A stretch of 64,000 bases of DNA from Litomosoides sigmodontis (lineage: Eukaryota > Nematoda > Chromadorea > Rhabditida > Onchocercidae), in NCBI GenBank assembly GCA_963070105.1, contig OY718804.1, positions 372,001-436,000 on the forward strand. The letters run 5' to 3'. Positions 23,503-38,550 of the stretch are shown here, one piece after another. The notes beneath the pieces are model-generated. The model worked only from the letters and a program-made list of their open reading frames with translations, was not told the origin of the DNA and ran no database searches. The position numbers and the translations under genes were made by a program. Position 1 is the first letter of the stretch, and every line of letters begins with the position of its first letter.

Positions 23503-26234
23503 ATGAAGGATAATCCAGGTAATCATTCGCCATCTCAGATGAAACATCCATCATCTGAGGTGAAGCATTTATCACCTGAGGTGAAATCTGAAATTATTGC
23601 TCAACAAATCTTCAAGAAACTGCTAACCAAACGCTCCTTCCAAAAGCATCTTGTCGATAGTACGGTAAAGGAAGTATTAAGTAATGTAAGATCAGCTGAT
23701 ACTACTGCTTATGGACAGCAGTTTATTATGCGAAGTCTGGGATTTGAATCATCAACAAGTTGTCGGCGTGCAATTATTCACGAAAATATCGATTTATTGA
23801 TATGCCATCTCAAACTTATCGCAGAATCATTCGTTAAAAGCTGTACGTAAACTTTGTGAAGTTACCAGCTGTAATGAGAATGATTAACTGTTCTGCTCAA
23901 AGCTTCAAAAGTTATGGTTTAATGATTAGAATTAAAATTTCTTTTGCATATTGCTGTTCGAATAAAATTGCAAAATTAAAAGATGTATAAGCAAAAAATG
24001 TAGCGCTTCAATAAGTATTCTATTTGGACGTAGATATACATACGACTATTTTTTTTAGGATACGGAAATTATATCTTCCAAATATTAGTTGCTTATCGAA
24101 TTGTTTTGACCAGGCATATTCAAGTTTTATGACGAACAGGTGAAACAAAAATAAGTAAGGAGGAAATGAATGTATAACGGATCTCCGTCATCATGTTTTA
24201 GCAAATCTTGCATTCTGTGATATTGGTGCTAATATAAATCGTGACGCTGCGATTTTATTTTCTGTTCGATTACAACTGGAACAATTCCTGAATTCGGATC
24301 GCTTTGAGCTACTACGTTTTGAACAATTTATTAGACGCCTGTATACATTACTGCGTTGTTTTGCTGCCAGAATTTCAACGTTAGTTATTATCACAAGAAT
24401 TCTTTTCCACTTAATATTGCATTAGTTAATTTTTACTTTCATCTCTAAATTTTTAATAAAGATTAAAATAATATTCAATAGTTATCATTTTTACATTAGG
24501 ATTTTTAGTAGTGTCCTGCATAGAACGGGGTAGTATTTTTGAAAAAAATGTAGTTTTGTGAGGGAAAAAATCATACAGTTGATGGTGACGATAGCGATCA
24601 ATGATAATGGTGAATGGTGAAGGTGAAGATAGAAAAATCCAATAAATTTCACTATTAAGAGCAATTAAAAAAAAACTACCTGGCTTCACCGATATGGTCT
24701 TGATGAGGATTAAACAATTAATTGAAATGTTTTTTGGAAATCGACTTTTGGAACGCTTCAAGACTTTTAGCCCATTTCAAATTGCCAATTGTGCATTCTT
24801 CGCTAGCTGCCTCTGCGACTTGCTGTATCGTTTCGAAGAATTTTGCTCTATACATGAAAAGAACTCCAAGTCAAAATTTCAACAGCTTCAGAAAGCTATC
24901 AATACCTTTCGTGACGTTGTCGTACGACGTTTGAATGAGGTTTTGTTCTCATAGATATAGTGGTTCTTAATGCTTCAACTCATTTGTTTTTCAATGGTCA
25001 CCAACTAAAATGGATATTATTAATCTCATTAACCATCACAGATTACTTAAAACAACAGTAACTTGAAGTCATTCATAATCTACGTGATTTCGGCAGCCTA
25101 ATAGTCTTTGCAATGCGCGAGGAAAGAAAATTTTAAGAGACAAAAGCAGCAAAATATTTTGAGCAGCATATTTTATTATACTCCTCTGCCAGCTTACGTA
25201 TTAGTGTGACATGTCTTGGTTTCGGAGATTGGAATTTATCTCACACCATGTGTTTTTATAGATGATCGCAGCACGAATCAAACAGGAAAAAGTGGTAGAA
25301 CGGAAAATTGTTGGGAGCAGTGCCTTGCGACGCACCCTACATAGACCAAAATCTGCCGTAACGTTCCGGGAAGTTGGGCGAACATTACGCAGTAAAGGAT
25401 ATTTGTTACCTTATGACCTTCAAGTAAGTTGTCCATAAAAGTAAAGCCCATGCTATAAAAGTCGTACCTTAATTGTTTCCCTTTAATAGTGCTGCATTAG
25501 GAAATTTTCCAGTTATATTTTTTTTTGTTGTGAGATATCAGAGTTCCCGCAATAAACCGCACGATAATTCATCAGCTAATTATTGGAACCTTATCATTTT
25601 AGGAGAAACGTCGACTGATGCAGTCACGTCGGGCTACACCGTCATTTTCACCTTTAAAACAGAGATTCCCGAAATATACACCACAAAAAATTATTCAAGA
25701 CGAAACAGTTCATCGGTGCATAACTTTTTCTTGAAATTACTTCTTGCATTACATTGCAAATCATGTTACATATGGAAACTTTTATTTGGATCTTATTTAA
25801 ACTTAAATCAAAGAAAATAGGAAGATAAGAATTAAAATAAGGAGATATATTAGATAGAGGTTAAAAGAATAGGAGAAAAGCAAAGCACAGAATAGAGTGG
25901 TTGTCGCTCCTCTTCTGTTAGTACTTACACTTTTTATCTGCTTTCAAATAATTCAGTTCAGCATTTTCGAGTGCCAGGTGATCGGCTATCAAATTTAATA
26001 CGGAATTTAGATAGTGTTAGTAGTCGCTATTGATTCCAGTACAATTGTTGTCACGTAGTAAAAAAATATCGGTTTATTATTTCAGTGTCAAAATTTTTGG
26101 TCTTTCAAACTTAATTTTGGTATTTTAATAGGTGAATTTATTAGCTTTTTTGTAGGTTAGCTCGTGAAATAACCAAAGAAATGATAAATGGTTTGGCGGC
26201 GCGTGTGGACGACGTGGTACTAATATCCAGATGA
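23503..26234 (+). CDS. Unrecognised 383-aa helical protein, six exons
   Basis: Exons 23503-23842, 24202-24379, 24660-24939, 25262-25423, 25603-25715 and 26156-26234 (TGA); all phases agree. An acceptor (CTATTTGCAG) lies 2 bases before the ATG, suggesting trans-splicing. An AATAAA at 26332 follows the stop by 97 bases and supports this 3' end. The N-terminus has an imperfect repeat (KHPSSEVKHLSPEVKSE), then long helical segments rich in Leu, Ile and Phe (EIIAQQIFKKLL; ILFSVRLQLEQFL; RFEQFIRRLYTLL; DLLYRFEEF; INTFRDVVVRRL). A basic linker (ERKIVGSSALRRTLHRPKS) leads to a C-terminal block with VGRTLRSKGYLLPYDLQ and HRLAREITKEMINGLAARVD. There is no signal peptide and no catalytic motif I know. 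It could be a scaffold or centrosome-type coiled-coil protein, but that is a guess. Stops at 24954 and 25734 give shorter alternatives if the third or fifth donor is unused. Confidence 0.6.
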
Positions 26235-28425
<2,191 letters not shown>

Positions 28426-29008
28426 AATTAAAATAGTGGTTAAGCAGATCAGTGCACTAATCGGAAAAAATTTTAGCACAAAAGTATTTCGACTTCTTCA
28501 TGCAAATAAAACCATAAATCTTAATTGTGAAAAAATATTCCCCGCAAATCTCTTGACATTATGATCTTATTGACAGCTTATCACATGCAATGATCTATTA
28601 AAATAATTTATTCTAGAATTAAATACTCATTTTTCAAAGTATAAATTAAATGTTTTATTATCGGTTTTATGAAATTGCAGTCTAAAAATTTACCATCGTC
28701 ATTTATTGATTATTTACTTCTAATAAACGTAGCACCTCGTTTGTTCTAATAATGTCAAAACGGCCAACAAGAGATATTAGCAATAATTAATTAATAGTTC
28801 TTGGAATGCCTATTACAGTTGCAGTTTTAATTTTACTGTGTGAAAAAAGAGAAAGGATAACCAAGTGAAGAGACGATAAAGAAATAAGAGCTTTAATTTC
28901 ACATCTTTAAATTGAACTTTCAGCAGTATTAATTACAGGCCTACGGACGACTGATTGATTTCAATTGTAATTTTCAAAGGAAAGAGAAACAGCAAAATGG
29001 GGTAAAAT
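28426..29008. other. 3' flank of the kinase gene
   Basis: AT-rich sequence between the repeat array and the kinase stop codon. No coding signal seen. Confidence 0.5.
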
Positions 29009-31939
29009 TCATGGTTGAAAAACTAGAGGATCTCGTTGTTTGGTTAGTTCTCGTAGCCGATAGCTAATAAAGCAGGATTGACCTTGATCACCGATCACTG
29101 ATGCTTTTTGAATAAAACTTGGATTTTTTTGCCATTCAAATGGTTCATTCGGATTAAGCTAAGAAATATAAGACTTAAAATCGTTTTTTAAAAAAAGCAA
29201 GATAAAACTACGTTTCTTTAACATCCAATTTATCGTATACTTCAACATTAATGATTTGACAAATTCGATCAAAGATTATCTTATCAGAAAAGCGACCTAA
29301 GTAGTTTAATTGCACATAAAGATTGTAATAAATGATTCCTAGTGAAATTAAGCTATTTAGCAGATCAAATGATCATTTGTAAAAATTTCAAGATTAAATG
29401 ACTTTGAAGGATTAAGTTTGGAATACTTGCTAGTTTCTTTTAATTTCATTAAATTTATTAAATGGTAATTGGAATGTGAGTGAAAGTATATATAATTCCA
29501 ATCAAAGTTAAAAATCGAATAGAAATCAAATGATTAAAATGAAAATTTAGCAGCTTTTTGCATTCTTTCTTTGTCTATTTTTTCCACTTTAATATTTCAT
29601 TTTATGAAACAGAAATTTAAAACAGACTGCTTTCCCCATAATATCAAATACTTACCTTTAACCTGACAAAAACGTTATCGATCAATCTTCGAATTGTTCT
29701 ATAATCCGGTCGTTCGAAATATCTGTAAATTGTAACTGATATTAATAGATTAGAAAATCAAGACTGTAATTATGCTTAGGTGTTGATTATTAATTGCTTC
29801 AAAGTAATTATGCAAGATGATTTTACGTATACACAATATTATTGTCGTTGTTTTATTAGTATACTGCATTAGTGCCACAGTTTCATCAATTTATAGTATT
29901 TATTATCAATGCTTTCCACGGCGATTTGCGACTTTCCGACGTGCTGCTAAAGGTCAGTGGTTTGTGGACAGCTCAGTGACTAATAAGCGAGTTCCATCAA
30001 TTCTCCTCTCGATAAGAGCAGTCCTATCACACCGTATTTACTTCGTATTATCGATCATTTCCATTATTTTGTCAAATTCCTCCGGCACTTCCTTAAGCAA
30101 CTCATGTCGTCCACTAAATCGTGCATAACGCTTCCATTCACCAATTAACAAATAATCTTCTCGTACATCTGCATTTGCCCACGGAAGTGAACCTAAGCAG
30201 TTAAATTTATCAATCTTTCTCGACCTTTACCTGCAAGTCTCATCATTCCAGCACACTGAGAAATTCTGCAGTTAGTCTAAATTGTTGAACTCGTAAGTAA
30301 AGTGAAATTGTTTAACTCATATAAGTTAACTCATAAAAGCGTCACGTAATTAGTCCATAAAATGATCATATCAGGAAGCGTTAGTTAATGATTACGTGAT
30401 CATAGTCTGACAGCAAAAACAACGCAGCTGCGAGACAGAAATATTCAGCTAGAAAAGAAAAAGACGTGTAAAATCCCTTATCGTTCGTGTACGTGAAAAA
30501 AATGAATGAAACGTAGATTTTGCTTTACCTTTAATAAATTCACAAACCATATAAAACCACGATTCAACATCATCCCTTCTGCACTGATCCTTGAATGCAT
30601 GAGCTGCTAGCGATGAGTAATAAATGGATCCCATGAGGGCTGCCGAACTCCGTGGTTGGTAGAATTTACCATTTCTGTGTCTTTAAACTTATTTGATAAA
30701 TTATTGGTTAATCCAAATGTCAGTTCTACAGTTGATTCTCAACCGATATCAAATTTTGCAGGATTTTCTAGTTGCTTTTGTTTTTAGTGAAGTAATATTG
30801 AATTAATGTAACTTGACGTACTGCACCTTGCAGCTCAAGGAACAGATTTACGTAAGACTGAAGTGATAACCACTTTGGTCATTCCTTCTCACACTTACCT
30901 AAATCGTCGAGCGAATCCAAAATCGAGAATGTAAACTGTTTGATTGTCATCTTTCAAGCCAATCGCGAAATTATTCGCTTTGATATCACGAGAAAGCCAA
31001 CCCGTCTCGTGCAACGTTTCAATTCGATTCAGTGTTTGTATGCCAAGACGAAGTGCCGTTGTTAACGCAAACCTAAATGGCATATTTTAAACCACAACTT
31101 CTCCCTTTTCAATCCAAACTAATAGTCATGAAGCTTCGTTTTCTTGTGAAAAAAATATCACTTTTTGCCTGGTAAGCAGCGACGTAATTTATCCAAATCT
31201 GGACCGAGAAGTTGCATGATGACGTATTTCATTTGACTTGTACGGCCCTGAGCAATTAGTTGTGGGATTCCAGTCGCTTTCGTCTTTTGAAACTCACGCA
31301 GTACAAAAACATCTAATTTCAGTACCGACCTGAAAGCATTTTGCTAATATTTAATTCTTATTCTGGTGGATTACTGAAAAAGTCAGTATTTGTCATTTAT
31401 AAGTAGTCTAATTAATGAATGTTGAGTCTTTTATAGTCTGTCCTGTAGCAATTTCTTCGCTTTCTTCGCTGATCACGTTTGAATCATCCCTTCCTCATTA
31501 TTGACTTTATACGTGACGCGGATTATCACGCGGAGCTTCATGAAGCAGGTTAGATGTTAGCAGGAAAAAATAGTACCTCAACCTTGCCTCTTACTGTACT
31601 TGGCGTGAAAGTTTTGCTTGTCAGAATGACGGCGATGGGCAGGCTGAGTGGTCAGAAAATCAAAGTATTATTAAAAAAGGTCCCTTTGTGGGTTAGAATT
31701 AGTCTGAAATTCTTGTTTTTCTTTTTTATCGAAGCAAATTGCTGCAGATACTTTTGCGGATCTTTGGTTTTTTCAATTTTCATTGCAAATCGTCCGTTAC
31801 CGCCAGCTTCTTCAACGATCATCACTTCACTGAATGGTCCTAGCCAAATCTGCTTCAGCACTTTGTACTTTCTGCCTCGATGGACGAAAGTCTGGCCTGG
31901 TCGTAAGACTGATGACCCACTCTCTGACATGCCTCTCAT
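29009..31939 (-). CDS. CK1-group protein kinase, tau-tubulin-kinase-like
   Basis: Seven exons, 31939-31752, 31329-31162, 31072-30899, 30674-30529, 30192-30042, 29722-29656 and 29158-29009 (TGA), give 347 aa with agreeing phases. Kinase landmarks in order: a diverged nucleotide loop (WLGPFSEVMIVEE), VAIK lysine in FAMKIEK (K54), YVIMQLLGPDLDKLRR, catalytic loop WLSRDIKANNF (D148, K150, N153) and ILDFGFARRFR (D169). The CK1-type activation segment is GSIYYSSLAAHAF, then CRRDDVESWFYMVCEFIKG, SLPWANA and YFERPDYRTIRRLID. The first position of the HRD motif is Ser and the usual GTxRYAS reads GSIYYSS, so it is diverged, but the Lys, Asp and DFG needed for catalysis are present. Nematodes have greatly expanded this kinase group, often with germline or sperm expression; the specific role here is unknown. 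It is divergent from the channel gene. Confidence 0.87.
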
Positions 31940-34854
31940 TCCAATTTTAGCGAGCAATTAAGCGGAAAGTTCGCATCCAATTGGCCGTTTATTTCTAATT
32001 TTAGTTGATGAATAAATAGCTCTAAATGTTTCCGTGTTCAAACCAAGGTAATCTTATTATTAATTGGAAAGAAATTAAATTATTCGTACATTTTCAGTTA
32101 AGCTTTCAGATTTAAATAACATATTTGTTGATTTTCAAGCAGTTACTCAAAAAGGGAAACGTACACTCGCAATGTAATAAAACTTTTCTGCCAGTTTTTG
32201 AACTTTTAAGGTGTGTAAAGCAAGTTAAGTTTATGGTAACATTACTGCAAAAGAAAGTTAAAACAACCGCACCGCGTGCAATCAATACGTTTTCTAAAAG
32301 ATTGCCGCATCAAAGCTTTTCAAGAACTTTTTATAACAAATAAAGAAGGAGGGAAGGAATTAGATATTTGAACGAAGAGCTCTATCAATTTTAAGAGAAA
32401 TTATTTTGGTAAGTGGTACCCGTGAGAGAATCATTTAAAGGGTAGATATGTATTCATTAGCGGTGGTCAGTGGTGACTTATGAAACTGTTCATTAGTGCA
32501 ATTCGTTTCTCTGATTCATTCGTTCCATATACTCAGAAGTGAAACCGAATACATTAGAAATCGATACTCGATTTCCGATTTCCTCGTGTCATTCAAATTG
32601 CGAAACTTTTTCGAATATTAACAAAAAGTTTAAAATGGATGAACAAATTTTAATGAATACGAAATGTTCTTGCCTACTTTTCGAAGTTATTTTAAAATAG
32701 AAAGAGATGATGGAGAAGTTATTTAAGAGAAAAAGAGCTTCCCTAAGGCCTACGACTGGATATGAATTCACATCCGAAATTTAAATGTTTAAAATAATTC
32801 ATTTTATTTTGTACGAAGGCCATTTTCTTTCTAATAATTGAATTGTCTGATTGCATTAGTGCTTGTTGTCAGTTTTCTTGTTTCTGAAATATCTGTTAGC
32901 GCACGGCAAAGGCAATTTCTACGCATTACAAGAAATGAAATATTAAAAAGAAAACTAGCGGATTCTTTCTTTCCCTATTACTGCAAATAATTTTTCCAAT
33001 TAAGTCATTTGCGCTTGCAGGACGAGACGTTTCAAATGAAGCGATCGCGGTTTGCGAAATCGCTTGTGCAGCATTTAAATTTTGACAGTAACAAAACCTT
33101 ACAACTCTAAACATGGATATCACTTTTTCCGCATTTAAATTATAACCTATAAATTTCTGGGATGGGAAATTCATATATCTAAATTGTAATTGCAAAAAAT
33201 TCAGTTTTCTGATTTTTTACCTCTTTTTCTGTGTTTCCGTGTCCGAATAAAATTTTCACTAATATTAAGCAGGTAGATTTCATCGTTTCATTTGAAATTT
33301 CTAAAAATGCATCAAATATGAATTGTGTGGCGTGGAGGTCGCAGAAGCTCAATATCACAGCAATATCGACGCGGTATGTGAGCTCGCATTTCAACACAAG
33401 CAATTACGCAGTTTTGAATTAAAATCCTTATTTCAAATAATCCGACGAAATTATTTAAGTATTCCTTAATTTGTCGCCAAAACAAGATATGAAACGTCTT
33501 TCCAGTTTTGGATAATAATCCTTTCAAAGTTAAATTAAAATTTCTGTTATATAGACCTGGAAGACAGCATTGGTCTTGTACACGTGTAAAACGTTTTAAT
33601 TTACAATTCCAAAAAACTTCACGAAATATGTATGTAAAATATGAAATGTGGAAGGTTGATAAAGCAATATTTTGTTTATTTATGCAAAATAACTGTAATT
33701 GGATCAGTTCATTAAACGACAATTTAATGATAATTAAAATCGAATAGAAAAATTAAATTTATTTAAAAAAGTAAAGAATCATTACTAAACAGTAACTAAA
33801 TGTTTAACACTCAAAGTGTAAAATAATCAATCAGTTTTTTGAACAAGTAAGAATTTATTGACAAATTTATGGAATAATCGCTTAATATAAATGAATAAAA
33901 AACATTTGTCATTGCGAAAAAAACTGAAAACAGAAAGTGCCAAAAAAAATAAACAAATATTTGATGTTTCGTATAATTTAGAAAATTTTCCATTTATTTT
34001 GTTTATAATTCAATAAAAAAATACTTCAAAACAAATATTTACATCAGTTTGTTTAAAGAGCAGTCACGACATTCAGTAAATACCAAATTAGTGTAGAAAT
34101 TTCAGTTAGCGTTCTCAGCGTCATTTTTCTCGCCTCATACAGTAACAAGCAAATCTCTTCGTTTTTCTGATAATTATGATGTAAGCCAAGAAGTACAAAA
34201 CGGCAAAAGCGCTTATCAGCTTTTCTTTGGGCTATTCCTTATCAAAGTAAAGTTACTGAAAAAAATTGGATTATAATGGCGTGCTAAAAGTCAATGCCAC
34301 AAATGAATTAACTTAGAGTTGTAGGAAAATTTGACATTTGATGCTTTCCTTTTAAAATAATCAAATTGAAATAATTGTTGTACTAAAGAAGCTGATAAGT
34401 CCCTGAAAATTATTCGCACGCATAAGAATGTTTCATGTGTGAGATGCAACAATATATATTAATGATTTTTGTTTATTTGGAAAAGTAATCTCACCGTACT
34501 ACGCGCACCTACCACTGCTTCGTCGATCGTTTTGACGTCATTATCAACACCGCCAACGCCACCACCGACTGCCATCGTCCTCATATCAAATTACCACACT
34601 GTTTCACTTCGATCAATGCTACTACGCAAGACAGATATGGTCCATCCATCAGTTTTCCCTCTCTCTACAGCACTTATCATACTTTAATTCAAAAAACTAT
34701 TTTATGCTAAGCTTAGCAGCGAAAACGTCTAATTGCAATTACTGCTGATACGGTACGACAGAGCAGGGTACGGTATCGGCGACCATTTTCTTCACTTTCC
34801 TTGTTATTCTATTGGAACACACCTACAATAGCAATTTGTATTCAATTCGTTGTA
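31940..34854. other. Divergent interval between kinase and channel genes
   Basis: 2.9 kb holding the upstream regions of both genes. Several short ORFs on both strands lack splice context or family similarity. No core promoter element can be named. Confidence 0.5.
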
Positions 34855-37800
34855 ATGATTATTTACACCGTATTACTCGCACTAATACCACTGAGCCGAC
34901 CGCAACTTGCCACTGAAGAATTGGAGGAGGAAAGCGCTGAAGGTGCGGTGTGTTTGCTCTTTTTCTGTCGGAGGTTCATCTCCACCGTTCCGCAAAGAAT
35001 CACTTGAAGTCCAGCTCATGTCTGTTAGCCATTTTGATGAGGGATTTTCCTTTGCTTTTAAACATTCCGAAAAGCTCATGTGGCCAAAAAATGCTCTGTA
35101 AATTTCTACAATTTTTTAAATATTCTCGAGGCTCAAATGCAATATAAACATCAATGATAATTCGTTGAAAATTAATTAGCGTAATTGATAGACAATTAAT
35201 CGCTAAAATTGAAATTTAAAAGTTAACTTCCAAAATCTTGACTAAACTTAGGAAGCTCATATTTTTAAATCGTTGAAAAATTAGACAATTAGAAATTAGA
35301 ATTGGAAATTACTTAGAATTTTGTAAACAATAACCATAAATGTTTTTATCATTTCTGGCAATTTTTTTTTGCGGTCTTCATGCTAACTGCTTTTTATATT
35401 TAAGATTGCAAATTATCAGAATGAGTAACAGAGCACTGTTCCATCACTGATAACTGATATTAATTAATGAGGAAAAGCTAGTAAACCTGGTGGCTAATCA
35501 TTTCAGAAATAGCTAACCGGACGTACGTTGAGGAGCAAAATGAATTACAACGTACTATTCTAAACAAATACAACAAGCGTATACGACCCGTGCTGAATAT
35601 ATCAGAACCGTTGGACGTTGCCGTTCACGTATACATTATGCACGTATCCGTCAATCAATTGGAGCAGGCGATCACACTTAACGGGCATATTTATATGGTT
35701 TGCTTATTGCTTAAACTGCTAGTTCTTCGTTCTTCGTTCCTGACGTGGAAATCAATTGTCTAACATTGAAATTCTAGCACATTGCACATTTTGCCCATCA
35801 TTTTCAAATTAAAGACGTGGAAGGATGAATATGCCGTGTGGGAGCCAAGCGAGCACAACGGTGTGCGAATAACTGTGGTCAAGCAGTGGGAGATTTGGAC
35901 GCCTAAACTGAGAATAACAAACAGGTCAGAGATTTCGTCCCGGTCTCTTTGAAGCGGAGAAGCTGTAAAACACGCAATCCTTCCGCTTCAACACATATTC
36001 GAATTTTTTTTAAGTGATAAGAAAGCTAGCAAAAATGACTAAATGATTTAGCGTGTCTGGTGTAGGACAATTTTTCGAAATTTCAAAGCAATCTCACGTT
36101 ATCATACATTCCAACGGAAAAGCCGTAAGTGTTTTCAAATAATTCTTAGCCCTCCTAGGCTTCGCTTAAATTACATTGAAAAAAAAATGCAAATTCTCCA
36201 CGAAAAAGATTCGTCATGAAATTGTATTGAAAAAAATTCAGTCAAAATTCTCCATCAAGCATCTTTTTTTTATAAGTTATTCCTGTTCATGGTCTTTTAT
36301 TTTACAAAAGTGGTAAAAAAGTTTGCAAATTCTTTTAAATAATTAAAAGCTGTAATTTTATATGTTTTTCATAGATTGAAATTATGAATCATTCATGCTT
36401 TTCACGATTTGTTAAAATTATAATTGAAATTTGATGTACCCTGAAATATCAACAGATGACATATTAGGACTAATTATTATAATATAACACGGATAACACT
36501 CGCAGTAAGCGAGTGAAACGTGACCAAATATCTTTTGTGCATAAATTCCTTTGGCTATTCCAGCAAAAAATCAATCATTTAATTCTTTAAAAAGGAAAAA
36601 TTGCATAAACAGTGAAATTTTAGTGGAGTAGAGTTGAAATTTATCCAACATTTTCCATTAAAATTGGCTGTAAGTTTGATTATTCCGCGTATCCGTTCGA
36701 TACACAGACGTGTGCGCTTGGGATTTACACAACAAATCGGATGAGTGAAGTTCAACTTTCTGTTTATTACAATATGCAACCAACAGTGTTGCTCGGTTTG
36801 TTTCAGTAATTCAGTTAGCTCTTTGACAAATAAATTTTTAAAATTTATCAAAAACTTTAATTTCATTTATTCGCAAAAAATTTCTAAGAAATTCATTTCC
36901 AACCACTTCTTTGTTTATGTTTAGGTTGGGGTAGTCAATCAAATAAAAAGCATATCAGTGATTGGATGATCGATGCGGTAACAATGAATGTTAGCTACTT
37001 TAATGGAGGAAGGCATAAAACTGAGAAGCCAGTTAATGCTGAAGAGTTGGATGTTTCCTGGTTTGTTCTAACGGAAATCTTATAGCCTGAAATTAAGAGA
37101 GGAGAATACTCAGAGATAATAAGCAGTGAAAATCAATTAACGGAGAAAAAATCTTTGATAAAATTTAATATATGTGAACGAAATGTCGATTTATTGACGT
37201 AAACCATTTCCCACACCGAATTCCCCTCAGCTTAAATTGAAGATAAAACAATTAAGTTAATTCAATGTTATCGCAAAAACTTAAATACCATTCGTGAGCA
37301 CTGATAAAAGTGGAATAAATTGCATTTAATAAAGTTCATTTTATTTTAATTGAAAACAACTAATTACACTACCGTTTAGCACGAGTTCAATGCACACATA
37401 TGTGGCCCTTTATGAAGGCTTGAAATTTTAAAGTTGACATCCTCGCGATTAAGTAATTTCAATTTCAGGACTATTCTCTACGCGTGGTTAACCTTGCATC
37501 GGAATGCCTCCTCCTTCACTTTGACAATACTGGTGCCAATGTTGGTGTCATATATGTTTGTCATTTGTTCATTCCTCCTAGTAGCCCCCGATTCCGCCAT
37601 TTACATATTACTTGCTAATTTATTCTTCCTTGGTATATTTCTTGAAGATCTCACGCTAATGATTCCACCAGCCATCGGAAAATTGCCCAAAATTGGTACG
37701 TCTTCTTTTTAAATTGCCGCAAAGAATAAGTACATTTTGACGAAAAATAGGAATTAACCAGGCTGATAAGTATTAGTAAGGAAGGAAATGATAAAAATGT

Positions 37801-38550
37801 GCTGAATTTAAAAGTGTAAACGCAGACGTTAGAAAGTTGCTAAAAATATAGTCAAATAGAAACGAAAAGTGTCAAGTAATGCTCAAATGGGGGTTAAGCA
37901 GATAATTGGAAAAATTGTTTAATTATTGCTCAAAAAATACATTTAATTTAATTCCAATTTTGTTATCAAATACCTTTCCTATTTTAATAGTTTTTTTATT
38001 GCAATTTGAAACTGTCATTCAAATAGTTTTTCCTATTTCATTAACCATTTCAATTTCGAATAATTTGAGATGTATAGAATCTCGAAATTACAAGTTCAAA
38101 TGTATTTTATTTTCCGTCTTCTTTTCATCAGTTTGGTTTATTGGAATTAATTTGATACTCACTATGGTGGCGGTTTTCTTACATCTCTGGTTGCGATATT
38201 TGCTTAAAAGGGAAGATACCGTAACAAGGTGGTACCTTTATGTATTAGAAATCAAGAGGATTGTCCCGAAACGCTGGCTTACTGTATTACCTGATAACGT
38301 TACCAGCAACGGTACAGTCGAGCAGAATCATACGAGCACAGGTATTTCTTCAATAATTTTGTCTATTTTTTCACAGCTCAGAAAAGATACGCATGAAAAT
38401 ATTTAAGTAAGCAATCGCTTCGAATTTAACCTATCATTTTTAGGTAAACAAGGTATTTTATGGGCAACAATTGTGAATCACGTACGGATACTTTTATTGC
38501 TTATTTATTTTTGCATATTCCTTATTGCACTTATCGTTGTATTCGTTTAA
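34855..38550 (+). CDS. Cys-loop ligand-gated ion channel subunit, divergent nicotinic-like
   Basis: Nine exons: 34855-34942, 35507-35697, 35815-35924, 36052-36124, 36624-36795, 36925-37060, 37469-37695, 38132-38341 and 38444-38550 (TAA); 437 aa, all phases agree. A signal peptide (MIIYTVLLALIPLSRPQLA) precedes a nicotinic-type extracellular domain: LNKYNKRIRPVLN, VYIMHVSVNQLEQAITLNGH, TWKDEYAVWEP and VVKQWEIWTPKL. The Cys-loop is C170 to C184 with 13 residues between, containing YPFDTQTC. Membrane segments are near 272-295, 300-321, 333-353 and 410-437, with a short TM3-TM4 loop carrying several N-x-S/T sites. No vicinal Cys pair is seen in loop C, so it is not an alpha-type acetylcholine subunit, and TM2 (YILLANLFFLGIFLEDLTLM) is atypical. 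It resembles the divergent orphan LGC/CUP-4-type nematode group; ligand and ion selectivity cannot be read from sequence. Confidence 0.9.

Noticed and set aside
24954..25262. Stop at 24954 and a fresh ATG at 25262 as evidence for two genes
   Set aside because: An in-phase donor at 24939/24940 joins the two parts and keeps a continuous helical segment; the single-gene model also ends near a polyadenylation signal. Kept as an alternative only.
29817..30128. 103-codon plus-strand hydrophobic ORF
   Set aside because: Antisense shadow of the fifth kinase exon.
36579..36866. 95-codon minus-strand ORF
   Set aside because: Antisense shadow of the channel exon carrying the Cys-loop.
37906..38131. 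Upstream extension of the channel TM3 exon frame
   Set aside because: Intron sequence; the acceptor CTTTTCATCAG at 38131 defines the exon start.
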